Shown here: positions 46,696 to 58,260 of the stretch, in pieces | How positions within the stretch are numbered: position 1 is the first letter of the stretch | Layout of the letters: every line of letters begins with the position of its first letter | The notes under the pieces: generated by a model | The model's database searches: none | What the model saw: the letters and a program-made list of their open reading frames with translations, nothing else | What the model was told of the DNA's origin: nothing | NCBI GenBank assembly: GCA_900708905.1 | Contig: CAADRB010000027.1 | Coordinates: 1,862,115-1,926,114, forward strand | Reading direction: 5' to 3' | Source: Hymenolepis diminuta | Taxonomy: Eukaryota; Platyhelminthes; Cestoda; Cyclophyllidea; Hymenolepididae | Length of the DNA stretch: 64,000 nucleotides | Program-made: the position numbers and the translations under genes

Positions 46696-49600
46696 ACTAT
46701 TAGGGTGAAATTATCATTTGCTCAGCAACAAACTTATCATTCAAAATTTTAAAATTTGCCACGAAAATTAATAAACTCGAGATGAGGACTATTTATTATT
46801 TCTTGAATAGGGTCTTTAAAATCCTGCGTGATTTAAAATTTCGGTCTTCTTTATATCATTTGATCTCTTGTACTTTCACTTCGATTATCGAAATAATTGA
46901 ATCATCTATCTGCACCTTAATCAAAGGCATAACAATAAATCTAACATTACTGGAAAAATCATACTCATAAATAAAGATACGAGGACCCGATCATACTTTG
47001 ATACTAAACGATTTCCTATCTTTCCTCAACATGCCCGTCATGGATAAAAATTGATTTACCGTGGCAGAGCTCATGAAATATCTTAATTGATCCTCTTTAT
47101 GGATCCTTCGAATCTATAAATGAGTTATATTATAATTTTATAAATAATTATGAACACATATTAACTATTTAGAAATCGGTCGTGATGGAATTAATTTTCA
47201 AAATAGAGCTGTCTTATCCCAAAACTATCTCTCCTAGGCTAGAGATGATAAGTAAAATTCAAGAGGAATTCAACAGATGCGTTTAAAATTATATCTTTTC
47301 ATAAAAACCAACATTCAATAAAACTTCTCAAGAGTTAAAATCGAAAGAATTTATGAAATTAATACAGCCGTTAAAACACAGCCGTTTTAAAACTCCCACC
47401 ACTTTCTTTAAGAAATTGAAAGTTATTTAAGCCGACTAAGTACCTCCCCTATGGTGCCCATCCGTGTTATATTAATTATGAATCATATGCTTTAATTTAT
47501 ACTTATTCGGCAATGCAACGGTTAAATAATTGATTAAATATATTGAAATGGAAGCAGCAACCATGCAGGATATATCTTAGGAACTTCTCATATAAAAACA
47601 TTTCAAGCCTATGCGCTTTGGGGCGTTGCTCCCGTTGCTTACCTAGAAACGCCCCATTGCCGCAACGAAGTTATTTTCTCCGATCCAAATCTAACAAAAT
47701 CACTTTTCTCTTTAGTAGTTTTATTTACTACTGGTAGTTTCGAGATTAATGGCTAACCTGACTAACCCATAATATTTCTTTGTTCTTCCACTCTTCTGAG
47801 TGTCTCCTTATTACAATTTCTCACGATATATAGTTATAAACTCATGTTTTTCCATTTGCTCCCAGATAATTCTTCTCTCTCATTTTTCTCCTATTTTCTC
47901 CCCATATTATTCTCTTTTTTCTTTTTTTTCCTTTGTTTCCCTATGTGAGAGATGACTCTTTCGTGTTCTCGTCATACTTATCAAATTTTTTTAAAACTTC
48001 CTTCTTCTCAGACACTTTTTGTGTCCTCGTTGAGTGTGAGCATATATGTAGCCCTTTATGCTCAATTATTCACAAACCGATAGATGCTGTTGAAATTTCC
48101 ATTGGGAATCAAGTGGAAATCCGTGAATTTTGTGAGGGACAACTCAATTGGATTATTCAAAATTTCCTCATACCGGAATATTTCTAAAACTTGGACCATC
48201 CTATTGTCCTTTAAAAAGCATAAACTCGATTATATCCGTAAGCTTATATCTACTGTCAATTTGAATGACTTTTTCTAGACAGAATATTATTTTATTTATC
48301 GTAATACTAATCCTGGAAATATTATTACTGTGAGAAGTTCTTGAAAAGTCACTCATCATATTTGCGGCGGTCTTTCGAATTAATAAGAACTTTGTATCCT
48401 GTCTTACATTTAGGGTACAGAGTATGTCCTAGAAACTTCCGCTTGTTTACCTGTCTGTTAAAACGTAGCCCTTGCGTATATTGATTGGATAGATGCCTTC
48501 ACTTACTCTTAAATCCCCTGACTTTGGGGTACAACATAGCGCCATGGGATGGTTGAGTGTTGAATCATCCCAGTTCTTACGGATGGTGGCAACCATAAGA
48601 AAATAGCTCTATTCCTGTGCCACGACTCCTTAATTAGAATTGAGCCAATTAGCATTTCAAAATATATCTGCTTGGAATTCATGAATATAAATGGTGATTG
48701 GTAAAAAACTTTCTATAATTATCTCCAGATATTCAAGTCTTCACTATACAAACCAATAACCGTTTTTTTCGAGTGCAAAGATACTGATGAGTTGTCATAG
48801 AGTGTATACTCAGGGCGATGCAAATACCGTCTAGAACCGTCAAACAAAACTCATGACTACTGGTCCTGTATTGGATTCTGAAGTGATTTAAGGAATAACA
48901 GGTAAAGGGTCGCGTGCAATTTGAATTTCAAATCAAATACATATTTTACGAGTTCTCTTATTTCTTTTAAAAAATGATCAATGATTGAATAATTCAATGT
49001 CGAATATGGCAAGTTGCTTTACAATTCCCCTTTCTAACCCATTAATTATAAGAAAGGTCTCGAATACTCAATTTGCGAATTGATAAGTAATTAATAAAAT
49101 ATAAAGGAAACGGAATCAGATACCAGGTTTGATTTTATCATCTGCTTCCTACCTAATTCTACCTATAAACTATGTATTTTAATTAGATTTACATTCTACT
49201 CATCGCCTGAATGTTCTATTGAATATTTCCTGTAAATCTGTACTTGCTTCGTTAAGCCTTTTAGAACTGCAGTAAAGATTCCACCCTCTGAGATACTTCA
49301 ATAATGCTCGATCTATGGTTGACTTCCCTCAATTTCAATTTTAAAACTGATTTCAGATTGAGCAGTAGGCAGTTGTGGCGAAATAGCCACCTACGATAGC
49401 CAATAATGACTTATGGTGGATGTGCGGTAGATCTAATGCATATTAAATGATATCTGGCGAATAAAATTTAGCCTACTTAAATTTATAAATAATTTAATAT
49501 GCATTATTTTCATAAAATGAATATAAAGAGCAGCTGCTCAAACAAATCGAAAAATTCAAAAGAAAATATTTCAATTGAGTTGTTTCCTTATGATTTAGTT

Positions 49601-50188
49601 AAGATTATTAGTCATTCAATCAACTGAGCAACAATTTTCATTTGATCAACAGAGCTGTAACTCATGTTCGATTACATCTAAATTATGCAGAAAGCACTGC
49701 TAATAAAATTCGTCCACTTGTATGCATCTACCAATTAATGAAATGGCCCGCATATCAAATTACTCAAATAAGTGCGATTTGAGATCACGTTAATGAATTA
49801 TTAATTTTCCTATTTGATACCATCTGGTGTTGAGTACAGTATCGTCCCCTTAGCTAGACACGTGTCTTATAGTTAAAGTCAGTCTAGACTGCTACGGGAG
49901 TTATTAGTAGGAAAAGATTCTGTTTCTTTATTAATTTGGACTTTTAGAATGTCCAAAATCTAGGTTAACGAATAAAAATTATAGCCAGTTACAGATTGCT
50001 CATGTTTATGACCTTCAGGCATGTCGGATTGATTTTAAGTGTCTAACCTATCAAACGGACAAGGGCTCTGGACTACCTTGAATTAATTTAATTAAATAAT
50101 GTATTGATGATTCTAAAAATTTCGTACACTTTTATGTTCAGGTGCTCATTTTAAGACGTGTTCCTACTCCATGAATGTTTATGATGAC
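46696..50188. other. AT-rich DNA, no gene recognised
   Basis: There are only short frames (46782-46970, 47543-47737 and 47933-48187, all plus). A pyrimidine-rich block lies at 47.87-47.94 kb and a GC-rich hairpin at 47619-47656. The patch at 48.48-48.62 kb is slightly GC-richer but has no open frame. Confidence 0.5.
47619..47656. repeat. GC-rich hairpin
   Basis: TGGGGCGTT and its exact reverse complement AACGCCCCA are separated by 20 bases. The 9-base stem with six or more G:C pairs stands out from its surroundings. It lies inside a motif-free open frame (47543-47737). Confidence 0.75.
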
Positions 50189-50395
50189 TCCCAAGCCGAT
50201 TTCAGGATGGGTTTTCAAAGCTCATTTTAGGTAGGGGACCAGCATAATAGAGCCACCCTGCTGAGAAAGTCGAATTCCGCCACCCTGTTGTTTTAATTTG
50301 TGTGATTAGTAGTTCATCCACCTGCTGAGTATTTCTCGGTAGACACCAGACTTCTGACAAATGTTTGTGATGACATTATCACTGCAGAATTTGAA
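50189..50395 (-). repeat. tRNA-derived SINE, second copy
   Basis: Plus-strand blocks match 9704-9925 in order and orientation: CCCAAG, GGTAGGGGACCAGCATAAT, CCTGCTGAGAAAGTCGAATTC, CGCCACC, then TTCTGACAAA and CACTGCAG near the head. The body is well kept. In the tRNA-like head the B box has decayed, so this copy could not be transcribed from its own promoter. Confidence 0.68.
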
Positions 50396-51044
50396 AATGC
50401 AATAATTCTTTAACCAAGAACCTTCCCTTTCAATATGCCTGAAATAAGAAGCAGTTCTTTAATTTAAAAATGTCTCAAATGAGTCATTGCTTAAAACTTA
50501 GTGTCACAGAGAAACATTTTGTTGAAATTTACGCTAGGTTTTGGTTCGTCTCATTTGTCAGAGTGGTTGGACAGAGTGATAGCTAACCGTATCATCCTGA
50601 ATACAATCAGCAAATTGATTTCAGTTAAAAGGATTTTTTGTTGATTAAAATTCTATTTTTTTATTTTTTTAAATTTTAACTTAATTACAAAATGAGAAGT
50701 AACAAAGTTTTGATTCTTAAACCAACGAATAAATTACAAGCGATTATTCACAAGAGGATTATCAAAAATTTTGAATTACTGTTTCAAAATCAATAATTTT
50801 ATTTAGACTATTGCAAGATTATTTTAATATTAATAGGAAGACTTTATTTTAAATGAAATTAAATCGGTCTATTTGTTTCATTTTGAAATAGTATTGGTAA
50901 TCAGTTTACGAATTGAATTAATAAGAATAATTTATTTATCTAATTTTTAATTTATATTAAAATATTTCAAAATGATGCGACAACCATTAATATCAGTTAA
51001 TTTAGCACATTTCACTGCCATAATCCGGCCAATTTATGTCTTAC
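50396..51044. other. AT-rich DNA, no gene recognised
   Basis: There are no open frames until 50972, where a 63-codon frame runs into the repeat that follows. Confidence 0.5.
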
Positions 51045-51345
51045 GGAGCCCCCCTAATGTAAAATTTTCAGCTAGCCCATCTCTGCTATGTCAAAATTGT
51101 AAGCTGTCAAATATCGTGCAAGGTCATTTGCATTCTCAACCATTAGAAGAAAAAATGAACTGATGTGGCAAGACCTGATTAAACATACTGGTCAATCAGC
51201 GCTAAATATCGTAGACAAGTATTTGGGGGACGAATTGTGAAATTTGAACTTTGGAACGTGGATTGCTCTTTTAGTAAATTTTGCGAAACTTGACCCCTAA
51301 TATCAAATGAAGACTCTTTGATATCTTGACTCCATCATCAGTATC
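51045..51345 (+). repeat. Dispersed repeat with residual coding frame, copy 1
   Basis: The copy is related to 63532-63845 on the same strand: AAATTGTAAGCTGTCAAATATCGTGCAAGG against AAACTGTAAGCTGCCGAATGTCATCGAAGG (shown here in pieces of one alignment), then matching blocks to about 300 bases. The peptide NCKLSNIVQGHL in copy 1 corresponds to NCKLPNVIEGHF in copy 2, and GRIVKFEL to GRIAKYEF, which suggests a common protein-coding ancestor. Copy 1 has stops between these blocks. I do not recognise the protein family; transposon coding sequence is the most likely source. Confidence 0.6.
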
Positions 51346-52189
51346 TCTTAGATTCCCTACTCTTTTTCTTTTATTGAAACTTCTGTTAACCGCTTTCACT
51401 TGCTTCCCAAAATTGAAAATTGTAAAATTTTTTGTCATTTTGTGGGTAACAATTATAATTATGAGGTCTTAAAGTATATAATATATACGATTTTGTTCGG
51501 GGGTTTGTTTTTATTTATGATGTGTCGGCTGCCTTTTGTTACAGAGAATCAACAGTCCCTACTGGCTTATTGGACCCTTTCAATAATCATGAAGAGCTGG
51601 TGAAAAATTATTATTTATTCATCTTGTGTAATTTTCGGAAAGGGTCCGCCGATTTTCTAGAATAAAATGGATGGTAGGAGAAACAAATGAATTGGAAAAT
51701 ATCAATTCTCTATTTCCACAATCTCAGTGTATGCACTTGATTGTGAAGTCTCACTTTCATTCGTTCACCCTGTTTTGGTGCCCATTAAAACCCCTTTTTC
51801 CTGTTTATTTTTTTATCTCCTGGGTAAATCTTTTATTTGGTATAAACATTTATCTATGTGAGTAATGTTTATATCCCTACACATCATGTAATAAATGTCT
51901 AAATTGACCAGATGACCATTGGAAATGTCCTTGAAAATATTTTTAAGACGTCATAAATGCTTTTGACAGGATCCTTAAACTTTGATAATTTACATTTCTT
52001 AAAGTCAGAGAAATTTGGAACACAACGGCTTGGAATATCATGATATGATAAATTTTGTTACTTCAAAAGGTTCTGCTGACAATCAAAGAGGTTCATAAGC
52101 GCGGTAATATAGCATTCCAATTTATATTAGAGGAAATTTATGCAATCTGCCAGAATTTGAAAGTCAGACTCTCGAGTTCTTCTTCACGG
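51346..52189. other. No gene recognised
   Basis: Two plus-strand frames of about 65 codons (51400-51603, 51671-51865) are Phe/Leu/Ile-rich and motif-free. The first part may continue the repeat above at low similarity. Confidence 0.45.
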
Positions 52190-52588
52190 TTTGTCTACTA
52201 TTGTCTATCCCAAGAGGTATGATAATTAATTGGGGACTTTTCAGAACACAGATCAGCAGATTATTCTGGGACTGCACAGTAGATGACAAATAAGTATTAA
52301 AGTGCTGGCAGAAAATTTTCTCTGAGAAACCTCATTGCAAAATTACGGAAGTGTAGGGTTAATATTTAGACAAGTCTTCACAAAAGGCGATATAATCGCC
52401 TAACTTGTGCTGAATTCCCAATTGCCGAAATTGGGAAAATCTTAAATTTTTCATTCAAGGAGCTGGCCTAGACAGTTCACAATGCGGATGTGAAGCAGGT
52501 GTTCAGTGAGAAAGAAGGAGCGGTTTGGATGCAGATTCCCAATAAGAAATCTATCCCACGCTAACTGAAACACCAATCACGATTAAAG
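52190..52588 (+). pseudogene. Tc1/mariner-type transposase fragment, second copy of the 34.2-kb family
   Basis: The plus strand reads KVLAENFSLRNLIAKLRK, then ADVKQVFSEKEGAVW, in the same order as copy 1 (KVLAEKDPL..., ADAKEVFCDKDNEY). The catalytic Asp expected in VFSDEK is read here as Glu, so the copy is inactive even without its stops. Matching DNA starts near TTTGTCTA and ends near GATTAAAGGCATG. Later catalytic blocks could not be found downstream to 52.9 kb. Confidence 0.5.
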
Positions 52589-55500
52589 GCATGAGAAAAA
52601 GGGAAATATCCCGCATAGATGCTCAGTGTCACCGATTCTTTTCAAACACGTGTAAGATAAGAAGATACCGGCGGATAGACCATCACCGAAACGCAAAAAT
52701 TCCACAAAGTGATAGAATCTCTTGTTCAGCGGATGGCTGTTACATGAGCTAAATGAAAAGAGGGTGATTGCAAAATCATTTGTAAACATGCCACACAGAA
52801 TGTCAGTGTAAAGAAGATAAGGAATAAGTTAAAACCTGATAAGAAATTAAAATGCAGTCAACCTGACGATTTTAGAGTCCAGATGCTGTACGGATTTGAT
52901 TCCCGACTTACCCCAAAGACTTTCTGACATTGCTTAAAACATTTTTATCAGACCTTCTGTTTAGGCGCCTTCCATGATTAAAAGTAGAAAAAATGTTTGC
53001 TTTGCCATGAATGATATTAATTTATTGAGCTAATTAGGATTTAATTTTGTTGTTAATCTCGTAATTAATCCCAATCAAATGGTTTAAATTTTAATTCTAT
53101 TTATTTATTCCTATTACCTTCTTAATAGTTGTTAAATAAAATTCTGAAATATTTTAGCAAGATTCGATTTAAATAAAAACAAACATGCACTATTTTATAA
53201 TAAAATTGAAAATATTTTAATTTAATCCAGTGTTTATATGTCGGATGCAAATAAGCCAGCTGGTTTGATTAGGTTATTTCATTCGGATAAACACTTTATT
53301 TCTTATATTGGTCAATTGGTTCACGAGAATCTCAAATTTCTCATGACCCAAAGTAATCTTCCTCCTTCTTTATGAAATATTTCGTGCATCTGCATTAGAG
53401 GGAGATCAAAGAGGAGAAAATAAACACTCCATGATAGCTTTGAAGTCATCCGACCAACCAATTCTCTCAAGACATTTAACACAAAAACGAGCTCTTTGAT
53501 TGGCGCATCACTATCCCTAATACGAGCCTAATTATAGAGGAATACAAACAAAGTCCTCTTTTCCTTTATATCGAAAGGAATTACTTAAATGGTGGATTTA
53601 CCCTTAAGGCTTTTGGGTATTGTAAGTAGTATATCGGTTAGGTGCTGACAATTCGAATTCTAGCAAAACTTAATCAGAAAATTGAAGTTTTTATTTACTC
53701 GTAAGCGTTACAGTTAAGAGTTTATTACTATTTTCAATGGCAGTACAAGATTTAATTATCAGAAAATATTTGAAGAAAGAAAACAACGAACGAATCACTA
53801 TAATGCAGAACTCTGTCAAGAAGAAATAAGTAATGAAGTAAGAGCTTAAGAAGTCTTACTTTGTTTGTATTTTAGAAGTATTAAGTTATTGATGTTCTCA
53901 TAAGGGACATAATGTACTCCGTAACATCCTAATGCTCAAATTTCATGAAGTGACTGTCAGATTTAGGGGTGAGATATTCTGATTTAATTATCTAGTCGGT
54001 CACGCTATCTTGATTAATTTGTACCCTGTTGTTAGCAATGGGCTGTTAAATAAAACTAACAACGATTTTTAACACTCAAGGTGAGTGGTAGAAGCATAAA
54101 TTAAAAAACGATTATACGCATGGAATATTGAAAATTAATTTTCGAGTCGTGTGTTGATCGGATACTTTAGGAGGACAAAAACTCGATTTTTACCGAAAAA
54201 GCGCTTTCGATGTAGCTTCGTACAAATGGTTGGGGGAAGGGGGAGGGAAGGGGGAGTGGGGCGCATTTTGTGGAATCCTTACGTAGCAGAAATGCCTGGG
54301 GGAACGGCAATGAAAAACAGGATATGATAAATGATTTTACAATGCGCTTTCATATGGGATACGATTTATGAAAGCCTATTTTATTGTCTATTATATTGTT
54401 CATAATACAATTAATAGTCAAGTAAAACGATCAGTAAATTTGAGGAAATTTTAATGATTTATAAAATCGGAGATTTTGGTCGAAATGAGGCATTCCGATT
54501 ACTTCTCATATTAATTGATGTCGATAGTCTCAGTTCAAATGTTTTGACCTTCATAAGAATGTGTCATCACCAGTACTAACCAAAGGATCACCAGTGAGCT
54601 CGCTTTGATAGAATTTTGCAAAAATTATCTGATACTTTACCAAGGAAATACTGAACAGTCTTGCGTTCAAGTCAACCCTTTCGGTAAATTGCATCAAAGC
54701 AAGAAATCCCCAAACTACATGGCTACAACGGGAAGAAAATTGCTCGTAAAAGGGTAGGGAAATTCGTTTCATGGACTTCAGGACAATTGTTTCTTTTCAT
54801 CTTAGGCTGAAGAACAGTGACATTGGTTTTGCAAAGTACTTTTTAAAGGGAATCACACAGAATCTGATGTCGGCATTAGGGACGACATTCTGTAAATGGC
54901 GTTTCAGCCATCCCTGTCGTTAATAAGATTTGAAACAACCGGAATTTGGACAGGTGAAGTTCCTGTTGATTATTGCAACCGAGGAACAATGATTATATGT
55001 GACTTATAAATATTCTCCCACCTGCATACTGAAATATCCTAACAGGACTTCATGATCCATATTGGAATTAGTTTCATGCAATATCCTTTTCCTACGACAG
55101 AAGTTAGTGAGCAATGAGAGATCCCTCCTTTTGAATCTGTAATAGTTTTTATTGCCATTATCATCATCGTAGGACAAATTCCCGGATTGTTAGGAGAGAT
55201 TCCCACACTCTTCTCTGGTACTGATAGCCCGGTGTCAGCGTACATTTGCCTTTCTCTCTCCACTTAGGAGGTAGGAGTCTGATTCACATCCGGTACTCTT
55301 CTCTTCCTCTGCAAAAAAATGCTGATGCAAAATATCACAAAGCAACGCATTTCCGGGCAAAAACACTCGAAGGATAGAGTGGCCCACTGCGGCCCCCAGT
55401 TCTTGCAGCACTAATGTAAGTAAAGTGAAGTCATCTAAACAGTAAATAGTATTCTTATTCAAGATTTGAAGGAATGTTAAAGATATGAATTTGAGTAAAG

Positions 55501-57719
55501 ATGTGAAAGTGGTTTAGATGTCACTTTCCTCACTTGAGAAAATGAAATAAGTTGGTTAACATTTCTTATTGACCATTAAAGGAAATTAATCCACTAAATA
55601 AATCTGATGCAATAGGGAGTAATAACTGAGAAGAAAACGAATCACTGTGATATCTTCCTGACTAATTCACGCTGATTAATTTTTTGTTTATTTAATCAGT
55701 TGTATCGAAAACTGATGGGTCAAAGATGTAGTATTTACGCTTTGTCTCTGGTCAATCCTTTCCCAGAGGTTGTCACAAGACGTCCATCGGCCTTATCAAT
55801 AAGCGAACACATGCTGCCTCTGACAGCTTGACAGTTATTCGGGACATAAACTATTGGCCGTCTTACTACGTTTTGACCTCCAAACATCAATAACCTTAAG
55901 ACACAAGATATATAACCTTGCAATATATATAGCCTCATCAATAAAATGTCTTACTGTAACTGCATTCTGTCTTATCTCTCTTTGGATTGAGTTAGCTGTA
56001 GTCCATTAATATCCAATGGCAGATAGATCACTGCAGCAGAAACTATGCATCCTAGCATTACAACAGTACAGAAGAGACTTACACTGCAAAATCTCGATAA
56101 ACTAAAACGGAAGCAAAATTTGCTGACTTCTTTCTTTAAATGGGAAAAGTTATGCTTGGCGCTTTTTTAGAATTGAATTTCTATTTTGGATTAGATTAAA
56201 GGAGGAGAGGGGAGGAGGCAACTACACTTGATATCGGTTTTCATTGACGAAGTTTTGTCTTCTCTCACACTGTTATTATCATACATTGTGCAGGCCATTT
56301 CTTATTTAGGAAAAAACATTGTGCCTTAAACTGTAGCAGTATGTGGACTTGGTGGTTGCATTCCCCCTACCTTCATGCCATATTTGCTTTTACCTGGCAA
56401 ACTCTTCTATTTCCCTGAACTCTTCACCCGAACTATGAAAGATTTGAATTTTGTTGCCAGATCATCATTTTCTCAAATTTTTGCCGCAACTTAAATCATT
56501 TCAAATAATTGAGTATTAATAAAGTTTCTAGGGTGATAAGTGGTTGCAAATCCCTCCTTTCCGCTCGTATCTTGATTTGACATTTACCTGAACCTTCTTT
56601 TCATCAAACTAATTAAGGAAATGAAAATATGCATGCATAATCTAATAAAACGAGTCATTTCAAAGCTTTATCACAATTTCTTTGAATTTATTAATTTTGC
56701 ATGCATTGAACCGGTCACTTTTGCCACTGTTATGTCAATAGGTAGAAGGGAGTGTCATCTATAACGAAGAGTTTTATTGAGGTGGCCGACCAAACCATCT
56801 ATTCATGACATTTATTTATCTTAATCCCTTTCCCAGAGCACGGAACTAGGACTGGTTGTTCATGCGCACGAGGAAAGGATATGCCAAATCAGATATATCT
56901 GGTGTATTAGTTAAATGAAGGAAATAAATGAGGGATATGATACGTGATGGAAGAAAAAACGCCTTTCACATTATCAAATTTAATAAAATTGTAAATATAT
57001 TCAATATCCATCCTTGCTAATACATGGCATTTCGTTTGACAGGTATAATTTGATTAGATCACTTTATATTCAGTTGGACAGATGTGGTACAGGATGAAAT
57101 GTTAATTATACTAGTTCTTCCACAAAAATGATCTGGCCTAATTGGCATCATAATCTCAAAATGCAGGTAAACATTTCCAAACGGTTCAACTTGAACTAAA
57201 GTTTTTAATATTTTGATCAAGCTGATTCTTCAGAATTTTAAAAATTTAACAATCGAAAGCACTGTCTCATGAATTTAAATTAAGATGAGAACCATTGAGC
57301 TTTCAAAGGAGTCCTAGAAAAAATATACCGAGGTACGTCGGTTAATGAAAATTAGGGGGGTAAGACAAAATAAATTTCAATTTTCCGCGTTCGGTCAAAA
57401 TTTTGAGGCTTTAAGACTTTAATTATAAAACAACTACAGAGAAAACATAATCTATCAATACGATAAGTTCAGAGGTTAGGCATAATTTCTGAATTTTGCA
57501 TTGAATTGATAAATTGATCGAGTGAGATCTCAGTTCTGAAGGATTTTCTTCCTATCAGATATTCAAACACAATGGACATTTCGGATATTGAATTTTTGAA
57601 CGGTTTCATTTTAAAGTCAACTATTAAGATGCTATGTGGATTTGAAAACTCGTGTTATAAAATATACTTGTGCCCACGCACTTAATCTTATAGTTAATTG
57701 AATAAGAATGAATTCTAAA
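52589..57719. other. AT-rich DNA, no gene recognised
   Basis: Frames are short and motif-free. The least random-looking are 55235-55462 and 55039-55263 (both minus, adjacent, different frames), separated by a stop. A G-rich run lies at 54228-54263. No terminal repeats were found. Confidence 0.5.
54228..54263 (+). repeat. G-rich run
   Basis: There are six or more runs of three to five G separated by A or T within 36 bases (TTGGGGGAAGGGGGAGGG and so on), followed by GGGGCGC. The run is a strong G-quadruplex candidate on the plus strand. Confidence 0.75.
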
Positions 57720-58260
57720 CCCCATTTTCCCATTTAATAGTGTATGCGACACGTGTCAAACCACTTCGCAACCGCGACTGGCAGGGAAGTACACAAGAGT
57801 GCACACACATTTCCAATCGACACATCCGCAGTTTATAGTCTAGAGGTCACAAGCACACTGGCAAAGTGTGTCCGAGAGTGTGAACACTGAGACACACGCT
57901 CAGATGATTTAAAGCGTACCGCGGGCAGTAAGGAGGAGGAAAAGGGGACACTACATACATATCTACATATATATTATCTTCCTTTGTGCCTTAATTGATT
58001 ATATTGCTCTCTGTGTGTTGGGGACATTAATCAACCGACATGTTCATTAGAATTCTCTATATCTCGCTGTGTGTGTACCTAAGAATAGCTGTTGTCATAT
58101 CTATTTCTTGAATCAGGGGATAAAGGGGGTTTGATTTACATTCACAGGTCTCCCGGTCCTCTCTTGCCTCGTTTTAGAAATACCCACTTATTACGTTGTT
58201 GAGTGCGCGAGTTGTAATTTATTTTTGTGTGTTTGAATCCATGCTAGACGCGCCACTCTA
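57720..58260. other. GC-elevated, CA/TG-rich island
   Basis: The sequence changes abruptly from AT-rich to CA/TG-rich with many CpG: GCGACACGTGTC (an E-box palindrome CACGTG at its centre), CACTGGCAAAGTGTG, GAGACACACGCTC, GTACCGCGGGC, then CTGTGTGTTGG and GCTGTGTGTGTACC. No open frame covers it. It could be a promoter, enhancer or untranslated exon, or the remains of a CA microsatellite. Only composition supports this entry. Confidence 0.35.

Noticed and set aside
55039..55462. Adjacent minus-strand frames as exons of one gene
   Set aside because: An in-frame stop separates them and no convincing donor-acceptor pair joins them.
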